64,000 nucleotides of DNA from Halalkalibacter suaedae (GCF_017939705.1 NZ_JAGKSQ010000002.1:310001-374000); one strand, 5' to 3'. Shown: positions 9,556 through 19,382, numbered from the stretch's first letter. Notes: generated from the sequence alone by a model not told the origin. Numbers and translations are program-made.

Positions 9556-12357
9556 ATGAATAAGCGTTATGTAGTAATTGATATTGAAACAACAGGTCAT
9601 TCTGTTACAAAGGGTGATCGAATTATTCAAATTGGAGCTGTTGTCATTTCAGGAAACGAAATTGTTGATACCTATTCTACTTTTGTTAACCCTGGAATGG
9701 CGATTCCGCCATTTATTAGAGATTTAACGGGAATTACCGATGAAATGGTTGAAAATGCACCTACCTTCCATTCGATTATCCCAACACTCGTTACTTTATT
9801 AGATCAAAGTCAGTTTGTGGCTCATAATGTCGATTTTGATCGGACGTTTTTGCAAAGACAAATGGAAATGGAAGGCTATGATTTCCCCAATCTTTCTGTT
9901 TTCGATACAGTTGAATTGTCGCGAATTTTACTTCCTAAGCAGGAAAGCTATAAACTTAGTCAATTAGCAGAGCAACTTGGCTATGATCATGACCGTCCGC
10001 ATCAAGCAGATAGTGATGCAGATGTAACTGCAACGTTATTTTTGAAATTATTACATAAATTAGAGCAGTTGCCTCTATTAACATTACAAACACTTGCACC
10101 AATGTCGAGGAAATTCAAAAGTGATCTTGAGCCATTACTCGATGAAATAATTTTACGTAAGCTAACGTTTCATAAGACTGAAGAGGACTATGACTGTTTT
10201 AGGCAATTGGCTCTAAAGAAAATGCCTGCTGAAGAAAAAAAGAATGCTCCTACTGATATTCAGTTTTCTGAATTTCTCGCAACAACATTCGAGGAAAAAA
10301 TGTCGTCGGCATTTGATCACTATGAATTACGACAAGGGCAAAAGCAAATGATGGTTGAAGTCGATGAAGCCTTTCAATTAAATGAGTATAAATTGATTGA
10401 AGCTGGAACTGGAACAGGGAAGTCCTTGGCCTATTTACTACCTGCAGTCTTTTTTGCAAGGAATACGAATCAACCTGTGATTATAAGTACACAGACCATT
10501 CCTCTTCAAGAGCAGTTGTTATCTAGGGATTTACCATTAATTGAGAAATTGATTCCTTTTTCTGTGAAAATTGCTTTGCTTAAAGGAAGAAGTCACTATT
10601 TATGTTTAAGGAAATTCGAACAATCATTACAGGCTGAACATGATAGTTATGATGTTCTATTAACAAAATCAATGCTACTCGTTTGGTTAACCGAAACGGA
10701 AACAGGTGATGTAGAAGAAATAAATATCCCTACTGGAGCAAAAGCATTTTGGTATGAAGTCCAAAGCAATGCTGCTGATGACCTAGGAAGATTCAGCCCG
10801 TGGCTTTCAAGATGTTTTTATCATAGGGCCAGACAAAATGCATTACAGGCAGATATCGTTATTACAAACCATTCATTATTATGTACAGATCTTGTTAATG
10901 AACAGAGAATTCTTCCTAGCTATACCCATGCGATTATTGATGAAGCCCATCATTTAGAAGAAACAGCGAGTAGTCATTTAGGGATAAATACGGATTACTT
11001 TGCTTTTTCACATATCTTTCAGCGTTTTGGTATTGATCAGGAATTCGGCTGGCATGAACAAATGGTTCGCTTGCTAGAGCAACACAAGCTACCAATGGCA
11101 AATCTGGGTACTAACTCAAAACGTCTTATTCTACTAAAGGAAGAAATCGATGAGTTATTTAGGATGCTACATGCATATGTGTTAAGAAATAGACAAGCGA
11201 GCTCGACAGATGTCGGCCGTATTCGATACAGATATAATAGCTATCAAGAATATGGAACACAGTGGCAATCAATATTGGAATGTACGATGCGCGTTCATAT
11301 GCAGACGAAGGATACGCTCGCTGATCTTAGAGCATCTATTAAGCCATTAACTGAAATCAAGGAACAGTTAGCCTATTCTGAAAAGGCACAATTGGCCGAT
11401 TTAGAGGGTTTAATTGAATCGCTGTATGAGCAAGAACAAAACCTATATGAACTTTTGCTTGAAGCGGATCCGAATGTTGTCTATTGGATTGAAATTGAAC
11501 CACGTGGAGCTAGAAACGCTACGTACTTATATAGTAAACCAATCGATGTAGCGGAACTGCTGGCAGATAAATTTTTCGCGAAGAAAAAGAGCGTTATTCT
11601 TACTTCGGCAACCTTATCTGTTAATGGCTCCTTCTCATATCAGGAGAGAAGACTTGGCTTAGAAGATTTTGCAGCAAAGACATGTATCATTCCTTCTCCA
11701 TTTTCTTATATTGATCAAGCGAAGCTGCTTTTGCCAACGGATATCCCTGCAATTAAAGATGTTCCAGATACTATATTTGCAATGGAACTCGCAAGTAAGC
11801 TTTGGAGAGTAGCAGATGTAACAAAAGGAAAAATGCTTGTTTTATTCACCTCCTACGAAATGCTCAGACAAGTCTATGAAAATGTTAAAGATTTAAATGA
11901 GTTTGGGACCTTACAGTTAATTGGACAAGGTGTTACAACTGGAAGCCGAGCCAAATTAATGAAAATGTTTAAACAAAGTGAACATGCGATATTATTTGGA
12001 ACAAGTAGTTTTTGGGAAGGGATTGATTTACCTGGGGATGAATTACGAACAGTTGTCATTGTTAGGCTGCCATTTTCTCCACCAGATGAACCGTTGCTAC
12101 AAGCACAGTATGAAAAAGCGAAACAAGAAGGACAAAATCCATTTATGTCAATCTCCCTCCCACAAGCGATTATTCGTTTTAAGCAAGGGTTTGGTCGATT
12201 AATACGTACGAGTAGAGATAAAGGTTCTGTTTTTGTATTTGATCGACGAATCTCTACTTCACGATACGGAAAACAATTTATTAAATCACTTCCTGATATC
12301 TCTGTTCAAGAAGGGAAGTTAGAGGATTTACTGGAACAGAATAAGGAATATTTGTAA
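9556..12357 (+). CDS. dinG: DinG-type 3'-5' exonuclease / helicase-like ATPase
   Basis: A 933-residue fusion typical of Firmicutes DinG. Residues 1-165 form a DEDD exonuclease domain (IDIETTG near residue 8, HNVDFDRTF near 95, HQADSDADVT near 150). The rest is an XPD/DinG-type helicase core with Walker A AGTGTGKS near residue 283, the DEAH box IIDEAHH near 461, and C-terminal motifs GTSSFWEGIDLPG and QGFGRLIRT. The four Cys that bind Fe-S in E. coli DinG are not apparent, as in Staphylococcus DinG, which acts as an exonuclease. An in-frame GTG six bases upstream is a possible alternative start. Confidence 0.93.
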   Translation: MNKRYVVIDIETTGHSVTKGDRIIQIGAVVISGNEIVDTYSTFVNPGMAIPPFIRDLTGITDEMVENAPTFHSIIPTLVTLLDQSQFVAHNVDFDRTFLQRQMEMEGYDFPNLSVFDTVELSRILLPKQESYKLSQLAEQLGYDHDRPHQADSDADVTATLFLKLLHKLEQLPLLTLQTLAPMSRKFKSDLEPLLDEIILRKLTFHKTEEDYDCFRQLALKKMPAEEKKNAPTDIQFSEFLATTFEEKMSSAFDHYELRQGQKQMMVEVDEAFQLNEYKLIEAGTGTGKSLAYLLPAVFFARNTNQPVIISTQTIPLQEQLLSRDLPLIEKLIPFSVKIALLKGRSHYLCLRKFEQSLQAEHDSYDVLLTKSMLLVWLTETETGDVEEINIPTGAKAFWYEVQSNAADDLGRFSPWLSRCFYHRARQNALQADIVITNHSLLCTDLVNEQRILPSYTHAIIDEAHHLEETASSHLGINTDYFAFSHIFQRFGIDQEFGWHEQMVRLLEQHKLPMANLGTNSKRLILLKEEIDELFRMLHAYVLRNRQASSTDVGRIRYRYNSYQEYGTQWQSILECTMRVHMQTKDTLADLRASIKPLTEIKEQLAYSEKAQLADLEGLIESLYEQEQNLYELLLEADPNVVYWIEIEPRGARNATYLYSKPIDVAELLADKFFAKKKSVILTSATLSVNGSFSYQERRLGLEDFAAKTCIIPSPFSYIDQAKLLLPTDIPAIKDVPDTIFAMELASKLWRVADVTKGKMLVLFTSYEMLRQVYENVKDLNEFGTLQLIGQGVTTGSRAKLMKMFKQSEHAILFGTSSFWEGIDLPGDELRTVVIVRLPFSPPDEPLLQAQYEKAKQEGQNPFMSISLPQAIIRFKQGFGRLIRTSRDKGSVFVFDRRISTSRYGKQFIKSLPDISVQEGKLEDLLEQNKEYL

Positions 12358-12388
12358 CTACGATAAATGAAAGAAGTGAGGTGGAATT

Positions 12389-13693
12389 GTGTCAGTTCTA
12401 ATTAAAAATGTATCGATCGTTACAATGACAGAACCTGAACTTGTTTATGGCTATGTCCTAATAAAGGATGGTATGTTTCATACAGTCAATAGTGGTGAAC
12501 CAACAGATGAGTTAATAAGTGAAGTAGGGCGTATCGTAAATGGACAAGGAAAATGGCTATTACCTGGTTTAATTAATACACATGGACATAAAGGGATGGC
12601 ACTTCTTAGAGGTCACTCAGATGACTTGCCATTACATCGCTGGTTAGAAGAGAAGATGTGGCCATTTGAAGCTAAACAGGACCGTCAAGCAGTTAGAGCA
12701 GGAAGAGATATGGCTATGGCTGAAATGATCCTTTCTGGAACAACGACATTTTTAGAAATGTATCATCTTTTCATGGACGATTTCGCAGAAAGAATTGAAG
12801 AAGTTGGAATGCGAGCAAGTTTAATGAGGTCAATGATTGGACTTTGTCCGAAATCAGAGCAAGAGGCTAAACTAGATGAGGCGAAGCTTTTTGCCAAACA
12901 ATGGCATAAAAAGGCAAGTGGACGTATCCAGACTATGCTTGCCCCACATGCTCCGTATACTTGTCCACCTGACTTTATCGAAAGAATTGTGGAAGAAGCA
13001 CGTCATATGAGTATTCCGGTCCATATGCATCTTGCTGAAACACAATTTGAAGTGAATAAACACCAAGAGCAATACGGGATTCATCCATTTGATCATTTAG
13101 AGGAAATGGGGTTACTCTCAAATGTCCATTGGTTATTTGCACATGGTGTGTATTTGGAAGATACTCATTTAGATCGAATGAAAGAATATGATCTTGCAGT
13201 AAGTTATAATCCTGTCAGTAATTTGAAGTTAGGTTCCGGTGTTGCAAGGGTAGATGAAATGCTTAGAAAGGGATTGACTGTTGGCATCGGGACAGATAGT
13301 GTTGCTTCTAATAATACATTAGATTTATTTGAAGAGCTTAGAATGGGTGCCTTAATCCAGAAAGGTCAATCCCATGATCCAACAACCCTTCAAGCAAGGG
13401 ATGCGTTGAAAATGGGCACTGTCAATGGAGCAAAAGCATTACAATTTGAAAATTTAGGGAAAATAGAAAAAGGATATGAGGCAGATTTTGTCCTCGTTGC
13501 ACCGAATGAGGTTCATCTACAACCTAAAGAACATATTATTTCACATCTTGTATACGCTACGAAAGGAACAGATGTGACAGATGTATATGTCAAAGGAAAG
13601 CCACTCCTTGAAAATCGAGAGCTACTAACATTAGATAAGGAACGAATTGTCTTTGAGGCGAATGAAGAATATCAGCGGATTTTGCAGAAATAA
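12389..13693 (+). CDS. mtaD: 5-methylthioadenosine/S-adenosylhomocysteine deaminase-type amidohydrolase
   Basis: A 434-residue metal-dependent amidohydrolase of the MTA/SAH deaminase group, related to TRZ/ATZ enzymes. Visible elements are NTHGHKGMALLRG near residue 65 (the HxH position reads HGH), HAPYTCPP, the metal His in HLAETQFE, and the catalytic GTDSVASNN near residue 306. It probably deaminates adenosine-type sulfur nucleosides in methionine salvage; cytosine or other aminohydrolase activity cannot be excluded by eye. GTG start at 12389 follows GAGGTGG. A strong inverted repeat follows the stop. Confidence 0.8.
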   Translation: MSVLIKNVSIVTMTEPELVYGYVLIKDGMFHTVNSGEPTDELISEVGRIVNGQGKWLLPGLINTHGHKGMALLRGHSDDLPLHRWLEEKMWPFEAKQDRQAVRAGRDMAMAEMILSGTTTFLEMYHLFMDDFAERIEEVGMRASLMRSMIGLCPKSEQEAKLDEAKLFAKQWHKKASGRIQTMLAPHAPYTCPPDFIERIVEEARHMSIPVHMHLAETQFEVNKHQEQYGIHPFDHLEEMGLLSNVHWLFAHGVYLEDTHLDRMKEYDLAVSYNPVSNLKLGSGVARVDEMLRKGLTVGIGTDSVASNNTLDLFEELRMGALIQKGQSHDPTTLQARDALKMGTVNGAKALQFENLGKIEKGYEADFVLVAPNEVHLQPKEHIISHLVYATKGTDVTDVYVKGKPLLENRELLTLDKERIVFEANEEYQRILQK

Positions 13694-13696
13694 AAG

Positions 13697-13726
13697 ATGT
13701 TCTGCACTGGGCAGGGTGCAGAACAT
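13697..13726. terminator. perfect 11-bp inverted repeat between convergent genes
   Basis: Arms 13697-13707 and 13716-13726 are exactly complementary around an 8-nt loop. On the plus strand the tail is short (TTTTA); on the minus strand the hairpin is followed by CTTTTATTT. It probably ends transcription of both the deaminase gene and the convergent small gene at 13748-13924. Confidence 0.75.
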
Positions 13727-13747
13727 TTTAGAGGTGTGGGCGAAATG

Positions 13748-13924
13748 TTATTCTGGTTTTTCATTTTCATTTATCTTTTGAAATATGGAAGGGAACAACG
13801 TTTGACGGATGGAAACAGGAAATGCCTCATGCCATTCAAGTCCTTCTCGACGAAGTAAAGCTATATTATCTTTTTCAACTTGATACCGCTCAGCCAGCTT
13901 TGTGGCGAGGTTATTAGTTGTCAA
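13748..13924 (-). CDS. small conserved-looking protein, 58 residues, function unknown
   Basis: A frame of 59 codons opens at TTG 13924 behind AAAGGGGG at 8-nt spacing; an in-frame TAG two codons upstream excludes a longer form. The product is soluble, charged and likely helical (begins MTTNNLATKLAERYQ; ends INENEKPE). It shows no signal peptide or Cys motif and I do not recognise the family. It is convergent with the deaminase gene, shares its terminator, and is divergent from ypmA across 89 bp. A forced start, good ribosome site and terminator together argue that it is real. Confidence 0.55.
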   Translation of the reverse strand: MTTNNLATKLAERYQVEKDNIALLRREGLEWHEAFPVSIRQTLFPSIFQKINENEKPE

Positions 13925-14013
13925 GAACTACGCCCCCTTTCATTGGCGTATTACTATTCTTACCTGCTCGAGTAACTATATGTTTATTAACTTTATCCAG
14001 TGGAGGATTTATA

Positions 14014-14184
14014 ATGGAACAAAGGGTCGAAATATTATCAACCGTAAAAGTAAACCATACTTCTGACTTGTACAAAATTGTTGATTCCTTAAATCGAACG
14101 TTGAAGGAGCAGGATCTAATGTTTGGTTTAGCACTTGACCAAAAAAATGAAGAAAAAATGGTTTTTACCATTTATCGGACATAG
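14014..14184 (+). CDS. ypmA: DUF4264 small protein YpmA
   Basis: A 56-residue protein matching YpmA, which sits just before ypmB in B. subtilis. It begins MEQRVEILSTVKVNH and contains LYKIVDSLNRTLKEQ and MFGLALD; no membrane segment. The role is unknown. ATG 14014 follows GGAGG; a longer reading of the frame from 13918 lacks a ribosome site. It ends 10 bp before ypmB. Confidence 0.85.
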   Translation: MEQRVEILSTVKVNHTSDLYKIVDSLNRTLKEQDLMFGLALDQKNEEKMVFTIYRT

Positions 14185-14194
14185 AAGGGGTAAT

Positions 14195-14677
14195 ATGAAA
14201 AAATGGATTATTCTTAGTTGTTTAGTCGTCGTTTTAATCATAGCTGGATTGAGTGTTTACGCCTACCAAGTAGTCAGAGGTCCGCTCGTCCATCAGTATG
14301 AACAGGTTGAAAGATATATCTATGGTCAAGGCTTACTCGAGACAATTAATGAAATTAGCTATTATCATGGTACTGAGGCATATTATGTTGTCGAAGGATT
14401 AGACGAGGAAGAAAAAAACCTGTTTATTTGGGTGTCTGATGCCTTTAATAACGTGTACGAGGCAGAAGCAGCAGATGGGATTAGTGAGGAAGAGGCAATA
14501 GCAATAGTAAATAATGAAGAAGAGATAAAAGAAATCGTATCGATTCGGTTAGGGTATGAGCGAAAGAGACCTGTATATGAAGTGACTTTCACTCATGAGA
14601 ACAATCGAAAAGGGTATTATTATCTTGATTTTAAAGATGGATCTATCATTAAACACTACACATTAAGAGTAGAATAA
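14195..14677 (+). CDS. ypmB: membrane-anchored YpmB/TseB, PepSY-like
   Basis: A 160-residue protein with a single N-terminal membrane anchor (residues 3-22, IILSCLVVVLIIAGL) and an extracellular PepSY-like alpha/beta domain. In B. subtilis the homologue (TseB) associates with a penicillin-binding protein and affects cell elongation and tetracycline sensitivity. ATG 14195 follows AGAAGGGG. It sits between ypmA and aspB as in B. subtilis, but a good sigma-A promoter precedes aspB, so aspB can be expressed separately. Confidence 0.88.
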   Translation: MKKWIILSCLVVVLIIAGLSVYAYQVVRGPLVHQYEQVERYIYGQGLLETINEISYYHGTEAYYVVEGLDEEEKNLFIWVSDAFNNVYEAEAADGISEEEAIAIVNNEEEIKEIVSIRLGYERKRPVYEVTFTHENNRKGYYYLDFKDGSIIKHYTLRVE

Positions 14678-14698
14678 GCGTTACAATAACTTTGCTAC

Positions 14699-14727
14699 TT
14701 GAATCATTCGCGATATGCTACTATAGT
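14699..14727 (+). promoter_or_regulatory. sigma-A promoter for aspB
   Basis: TTGAAT at 14699-14704 and TATAGT at 14722-14727, with a 17-bp spacer, lie 30 bp before the aspB start. Both hexamers are close to consensus. Confidence 0.65.
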
Positions 14728-14757
14728 GTATAGTAGAACCAAATGGGAGGGAAGACA

Positions 14758-15942
14758 ATGAGATTAGCAAAAAGAGTATCTACATTAACACCTTCAACAA
14801 CATTAGCGATTACCGCTAAAGCTAAGGAGTTAAAGGAAGAAGGACATGATGTCATTGGTTTAGGAGCGGGCGAACCTGATTTTAATACACCTCAATACAT
14901 AATAGATGCCGCTGTTCGTTCGATGGAAGAAGGACATACGAAATATACCCCTTCTGCAGGCTTACCGAAATTAAAAGAAGCGATTATTGGTAAATTTCAA
15001 GCAGATCAACACATTACTTATTCACAAGCTGAAGTGTTGGTCGGGTCTGGTGCGAAACATGTTCTTTATACATTGTTTCAAGCAATTCTAGACGATGGTG
15101 ATGAAGTCATTATTCCAACTCCTTACTGGGTTAGTTATCCTGAGCAAGTTAAGCTTGCCGGAGGAAATCCAGTATACATTGAAGGACTTGAGAGTAATGA
15201 GTTTAAGGTGACTGCCGAGCAGCTCGAACAAGCAATTAATGAGAAGACAAAGGCTTTTATTCTTAATTCTCCTAGTAATCCTACTGGTTCAATGTATACT
15301 GAAAGTGAATTAAAAGAGCTTGGGGATGTATGTGTAAAGCATGATGTGCTGATTGTTTCAGATGAAATTTATGAGAAGCTCGTCTATGGTGGGGCAACAC
15401 ACACATCGATCGCTCAACTTTCGGACGAATTAAAAGCACAAACAATTGTCGTGAATGGTGTCTCCAAATCCCACTCAATGACTGGCTGGAGAATTGGATA
15501 TGCTGCTGGTGACAAGGAAATTATTAAAGCCATGACAAATCTGGCGAGTCATAGTACATCTAATCCTACTTCAAATGCCCAATATGGTACAATTGCGGCA
15601 TATACAGAGGATGATGGCTCTGTAGAAACAATGAGACAAGCGTTTGAAGAGCGTCTTAATGGTGTATTTGAGAAGTTAGTCGAGATCCCAGGTGTTTCGT
15701 GTGTGAAACCAAAAGGGGCTTTCTATTTATTTCCTAATGTTAGTGAAGCTGCCAAAATGAATGGTTTTGACTCAGTGGATGCATGGGTTGAAGCAATATT
15801 AGAAGAAGAAAAAGTTGCATTGGTTCCTGGTTCAGGTTTCGGTGCACCTAATAACGTCCGATTATCATATGCTACTTCTTATGACGCACTTGAAGAAGCT
15901 TTAATAAGAATCGAGCGTTTCGTTCGTAATCATACAAAGTAA
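14758..15942 (+). CDS. aspB: aspartate aminotransferase, class I PLP enzyme
   Basis: Interconverts aspartate/2-oxoglutarate and oxaloacetate/glutamate. The 394-residue protein has GLGAGEPDFNTP near residue 38, the substrate-loop SPSNPTG near residue 171, and the PLP lysine in SKSHSMTGWRIGY near residue 235. ATG 14758 follows GGGAGGGAAG; an in-frame ATG at 14743 overlaps that ribosome site and is rejected. A strong terminator separates it from asnS, unlike a simple read-through operon. Confidence 0.95.
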   Translation: MRLAKRVSTLTPSTTLAITAKAKELKEEGHDVIGLGAGEPDFNTPQYIIDAAVRSMEEGHTKYTPSAGLPKLKEAIIGKFQADQHITYSQAEVLVGSGAKHVLYTLFQAILDDGDEVIIPTPYWVSYPEQVKLAGGNPVYIEGLESNEFKVTAEQLEQAINEKTKAFILNSPSNPTGSMYTESELKELGDVCVKHDVLIVSDEIYEKLVYGGATHTSIAQLSDELKAQTIVVNGVSKSHSMTGWRIGYAAGDKEIIKAMTNLASHSTSNPTSNAQYGTIAAYTEDDGSVETMRQAFEERLNGVFEKLVEIPGVSCVKPKGAFYLFPNVSEAAKMNGFDSVDAWVEAILEEEKVALVPGSGFGAPNNVRLSYATSYDALEEALIRIERFVRNHTK

Positions 15943-15961
15943 GAACGTTTTAACAGCTTGG

Positions 15962-16002
15962 GGATCTGAATAAGGAGCCAATCCTTGTTCAGACCCTTTT
16001 TT
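15962..16002 (+). terminator. intrinsic terminator after aspB
   Basis: Stem arms near 15962-15976 and 15982-15995 (GGATCTGAATAAGGA against TCCTTGTTCAGACC, one mismatch) around a 5-nt loop, followed by CTTTTTTC. Confidence 0.85.
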
Positions 16003-16023
16003 CGTGTTCATTTTAAGTCGATT

Positions 16024-16052
16024 TTGAAATATAGACTTAAGAAGAGTATAAT
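16024..16052 (+). promoter_or_regulatory. sigma-A promoter for asnS
   Basis: TTGAAA at 16024-16029, a 17-bp spacer and TATAAT at 16047-16052. The leader to the asnS start is only about 30 nt, so there is no room for a T-box. Confidence 0.75.
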
Positions 16053-16089
16053 AAATGATATACATATATAATTTTTTGGAGGGTTTATT

Positions 16090-17382
16090 TTGAAAACAAC
16101 AATAGGAAAGATTGGTAAATCAAAAGATCAGGAAGTAACAATTGGTGCTTGGCTTGCTGGTAAGCGTTCTAGTGGGAAAATTGCTTTTCTTCAGCTACGC
16201 GACGGGACAGGCTTTATACAAGGAGTCGTTGTAAAGGCAGATGTTGGTGAAGATGTATTTCAACAAGCGAAAAGTTTAACACAGGAAAGTTCATTGTACG
16301 TTACAGGTATAGTACGTGAAGATGAGCGAGCTCCTTCTGGCTATGAATTAACTGTAACAAAAGTTGAAGTATTGCATGAAGCTGTTGACTATCCAATTAC
16401 ACCGAAAGAACATGGAACTGAGTTTTTAATGGACCATCGTCATCTTTGGTTACGTTCTAAACGTCAACATGCAGTTATGAAAATTAGAAATGAAATTATT
16501 CAAGCGACATATCAATTTTTCACAGAAAATGATTTTGTCAAAATAGATCCACCAATCTTAACTGGTAGTGCACCTGAAGGGACATCGGAATTATTTGCAA
16601 CAAAATATTTCGATGAAGATGCCTACTTATCTCAAAGTGGTCAATTGTACATGGAGGCAGCGGCAATGGCAATGGGACGTGTGTTCTCCTTCGGCCCAAC
16701 ATTCCGTGCCGAAAAGTCTAAGACAAGACGACATTTAATTGAATTCTGGATGATTGAACCAGAGATGGCTTTTGTTGAATTCAATGAGAATTTAGAAATC
16801 CAAGAGCAGTATGTTTCTTATGTTGTCAAAGCAGTGCTGGAAAATTGTGTAATCGAGTTGAACACACTTGGTCGTGATCTATCAAAATTAGAAAAAATCG
16901 AAGCCCCATTTCCACGTATTACTTATGATGAAGCCATTTCTTTTCTACAAGAAAAAGGCTTTGACGATATCGTTTGGGGTGATGACTTTGGTTCACCACA
17001 TGAGACAGCAATTGCTGAACACTATGACAAACCGGTTTTCATTACCCATTATCCAACTTCACTAAAGCCATTTTATATGCAACCAGATCCGAACAGAGAG
17101 GATGTTGTTTTGTGTGCAGATTTAATCGCTCCAGAAGGATATGGTGAAATTATTGGGGGCTCTGAGCGGATACATGATTTCGAATTGCTGAAGAAGAATA
17201 TTCAAGCACATCAATTATCACTGGAAGATTATCAATGGTATCTAGAATTACGTCAGTATGGTTCTGTTCCTCATTCAGGCTTTGGATTAGGGCTTGAACG
17301 AACAGTTGCTTGGATTTCCGGTGTAGAGCATGTTCGTGAAACGATTCCATTTCCACGTTTGTTAAACCGTCTATATCCATAA
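16090..17382 (+). CDS. asnS: asparaginyl-tRNA synthetase
   Basis: Charges tRNA-Asn. A class IIb synthetase of 430 residues: N-terminal OB-fold anticodon domain (about residues 1-105), then the class II core with motif 2 [15 protein letters not shown] near residue 200 and motif 3 [13 protein letters not shown] near residue 397. TEFWM-like [11 protein letters not shown] supports Asn/Asp specificity, and Bacillus gene order supports Asn. TTG 16090 is the start, behind TGGAGGG; no ATG lies nearby in frame. Short leader without T-box features. Confidence 0.96.
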   Translation: MKTTIGKIGKSKDQEVTIGAWLAGKRSSGKIAFLQLRDGTGFIQGVVVKADVGEDVFQQAKSLTQESSLYVTGIVREDERAPSGYELTVTKVEVLHEAVDYPITPKEHGTEFLMDHRHLWLRSKRQHAVMKIRNEIIQATYQFFTENDFVKIDPPILTGSAPEGTSELFATKYFDEDAYLSQSGQLYMEAAAMAMGRVFSFGPTFRAEKSKTRRHLIEFWMIEPEMAFVEFNENLEIQEQYVSYVVKAVLENCVIELNTLGRDLSKLEKIEAPFPRITYDEAISFLQEKGFDDIVWGDDFGSPHETAIAEHYDKPVFITHYPTSLKPFYMQPDPNREDVVLCADLIAPEGYGEIIGGSERIHDFELLKKNIQAHQLSLEDYQWYLELRQYGSVPHSGFGLGLERTVAWISGVEHVRETIPFPRLLNRLYP

Positions 17383-17401
17383 TTCTTTCATAGTAAGATA
17401 G

Positions 17402-17446
17402 AAGGGTGTCTCAAGGTTTATAACCTTAAAGACACCCTTTTTGGGA
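17402..17446 (+). terminator. intrinsic terminator after asnS
   Basis: AAGGGTGTCT and AGACACCCTT arms with an inner AGGTT/AACCT stem and a TATA loop, then a T-run. Very stable. Confidence 0.9.
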
Positions 17447-17506
17447 TGTAATTACAACTCAAATTAATGTGCTATCGTGTTATAATACGTGAAGAGGTGT
17501 TTGCAC

Positions 17507-18211
17507 ATGGATCAAAAAGTAATTAGTAAATGGACAACACAACGATTCCTATCAATTCCAACTTTGTTGTTTAAACATTATAAAGAAATTGGCTTAAAAG
17601 AGGACGAGCTAGTTGCTCTTTTGCATATACAATCATTTATAGATGAGGGCGATCAATTCCCAACCCCGGAATTAATTAGTGACCGAATGACATTATCTAT
17701 GTCAGACTGTGCTGAATTACTAGGAAGACTGATTAAACATGGTTTTGTATCAATTGAAAAGAAATGGGACAATGAAGGCATTCTTTTTGAGGTGTTTTCA
17801 CTTGAACCTCTATGGGTTAAGTTATTACAATTATTAAAAGGTGAAGAGCAACAAGTTAAGGAGCGGACGCAGCAAGAAGAGGAAGGACAATTATTCAAGC
17901 GGTTTGAGGAAGAGTTCTCTAGACCGCTTTCTCCGATTGAAGTTGAAACATTGTCAATGTGGTTAGATCAAGATCACCATAGTCCTACTCTAATTATTGC
18001 AGCATTAAGAGAATCGGTTGTTTCTGGAAAATTAAATTTTCGATACATTGATCGTATCCTATTTGAGTGGAAACGAAACAATGTTCAGACATTAGAGCAA
18101 GCACGTGCACATGGTGAGAAGTTCCGAAAATATAATCAACCTGCAAGGCAGGAAAAAAGTCGTGCACGCGTAGAATCAGCTCCAGGCTTTCAATGGCTTG
18201 ACCAATCGTAG
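17507..18211 (+). CDS. dnaD: primosomal protein DnaD
   Basis: DNA-remodelling protein acting with DnaA, DnaB and DnaI in replication initiation and restart. The 234-residue protein has an N-terminal winged-helix DDBH1 region (residues about 10-110) and a C-terminal DDBH2 domain ending in the IDRILFEWKRNNV-type motif near residues 180-193. TATAAT at 17481-17486 preceded by TG forms an extended -10 promoter. ATG 17507 follows GAAGAGGTG. nth follows after 14 bp, as in B. subtilis. Confidence 0.93.
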   Translation: MDQKVISKWTTQRFLSIPTLLFKHYKEIGLKEDELVALLHIQSFIDEGDQFPTPELISDRMTLSMSDCAELLGRLIKHGFVSIEKKWDNEGILFEVFSLEPLWVKLLQLLKGEEQQVKERTQQEEEGQLFKRFEEEFSRPLSPIEVETLSMWLDQDHHSPTLIIAALRESVVSGKLNFRYIDRILFEWKRNNVQTLEQARAHGEKFRKYNQPARQEKSRARVESAPGFQWLDQS

Positions 18212-18225
18212 AAAAGGAGTAAGAG

Positions 18226-18885
18226 ATGAGTTTAAAATCAAAAAAACAAACAATCCATGCATTAGACGTCATTGCAGAAATGTTCCCAGATGCGGAGTGC
18301 GAATTGACTCATTCTAATCCTTTTGAATTGTTAATCGCAGTCGTTCTTTCCGCACAATGTACAGATGCTCTCGTCAACAAAGTAACCCCAGGTCTGTTTG
18401 CTAAATACAAAAAGCCTGAGGATTATTTATCCGTTCCTTTAGAGGAATTAGAACAGGATATTCGTTCCATTGGACTTTTTCGAAGTAAGGCTAAAAATAT
18501 CCAGAAACTATCTCAATCGTTATTAGATAACTATAATGGAGAGGTACCGAAGGAAAGAGATCAACTAGTTGAATTAGCTGGTGTCGGAAGAAAAACAGCG
18601 AATGTCGTAACATCTGTTGCATTTGGGGTTCCAGCTATTGCAGTAGATACACATGTTGAGCGTATTTCAAAAAGATTAGGAATTTGTCGTTGGAAAGATA
18701 ATGTGCGGCAAGTGGAAGATACGTTAATGAAAAAGATCCCCGAAGAACGCTGGTCTGATGCTCATCATCAGATGATCTTTTTTGGTCGCTACCACTGTAA
18801 GGCACAATCACCACAATGCGTGCACTGTCCACTTCTAGACGAATGTCGGGAAGGTCAAAAACGACTAAAGAAAAAAGTATCATGA
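18226..18885 (+). CDS. nth: endonuclease III
   Basis: Base-excision repair glycosylase/AP lyase for oxidised pyrimidines. At 219 residues it is standard size. The helix-hairpin-helix LAGVGRKTANVV near residue 115 holds the catalytic Lys, the catalytic Asp is in VDTHVERISKR near residue 144, and the 4Fe-4S loop is a full C-X6-C-X2-C-X5-C at the C-terminus. The last codons overlap ypoC by 4 bp. Confidence 0.96.
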   Translation: MSLKSKKQTIHALDVIAEMFPDAECELTHSNPFELLIAVVLSAQCTDALVNKVTPGLFAKYKKPEDYLSVPLEELEQDIRSIGLFRSKAKNIQKLSQSLLDNYNGEVPKERDQLVELAGVGRKTANVVTSVAFGVPAIAVDTHVERISKRLGICRWKDNVRQVEDTLMKKIPEERWSDAHHQMIFFGRYHCKAQSPQCVHCPLLDECREGQKRLKKKVS

Positions 18886-19382
18886 ATATTCCTTTAGTTT
18901 ATTATCACAGACCCTTTTTTGAGGATAAGACTATAACTATTACTGGTATTAGCTTTGAAGAGAAAATGCGTCAATGTCCATTTTATTTTGATATATCTGA
19001 AGAGGTCAAACCATGGACTGATAAACACTTCTATGTACCAAAACTTTTTCAGATTTGGGGCGTAGAAGAAAATAATCTTCGTCTTTTATTTAGACAAAGA
19101 AAATCAGCTTTTGCAAAGCCAATCATGACTTTAATGGTTGCTTTATTTATTGACTTACTTTTTTGGAGTAATGAGCAACGAGTGTTGGATCTAGGAGATC
19201 AGTTCTTCCTTGATCTAGACACTCTTACATATAAGCCGATCAATTGTAAAGAGAGGCTAGAATTCATTTTGCAATCACTAGATCAGTATCACGCATTAAT
19301 TCAATTATCAGCATTGTTTGAAGAACACAAAAAAGGATTTGCTAAAATGGTTATACTGGAAAAAAAGAATCAAGAAATGTAG
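18882..19382 (+). CDS. ypoC: YpoC-like protein, function unknown
   Basis: A 166-residue soluble protein starting at ATG 18882 within the nth stop (ATGA), so translation is coupled. The sequence is rich in aromatic and charged residues, with no signal peptide or known catalytic motif visible. Its position after nth and its size match B. subtilis ypoC, which is uncharacterised. Identification rests on synteny and general composition. Confidence 0.7.
   Translation: MNIPLVYYHRPFFEDKTITITGISFEEKMRQCPFYFDISEEVKPWTDKHFYVPKLFQIWGVEENNLRLLFRQRKSAFAKPIMTLMVALFIDLLFWSNEQRVLDLGDQFFLDLDTLTYKPINCKERLEFILQSLDQYHALIQLSALFEEHKKGFAKMVILEKKNQEM

Noticed and set aside
15943-16089. T-box leader for asnS
   Set aside because: The predicted transcript starts about 30 nt before the gene, too short for a T-box, and no T-box motif is present.
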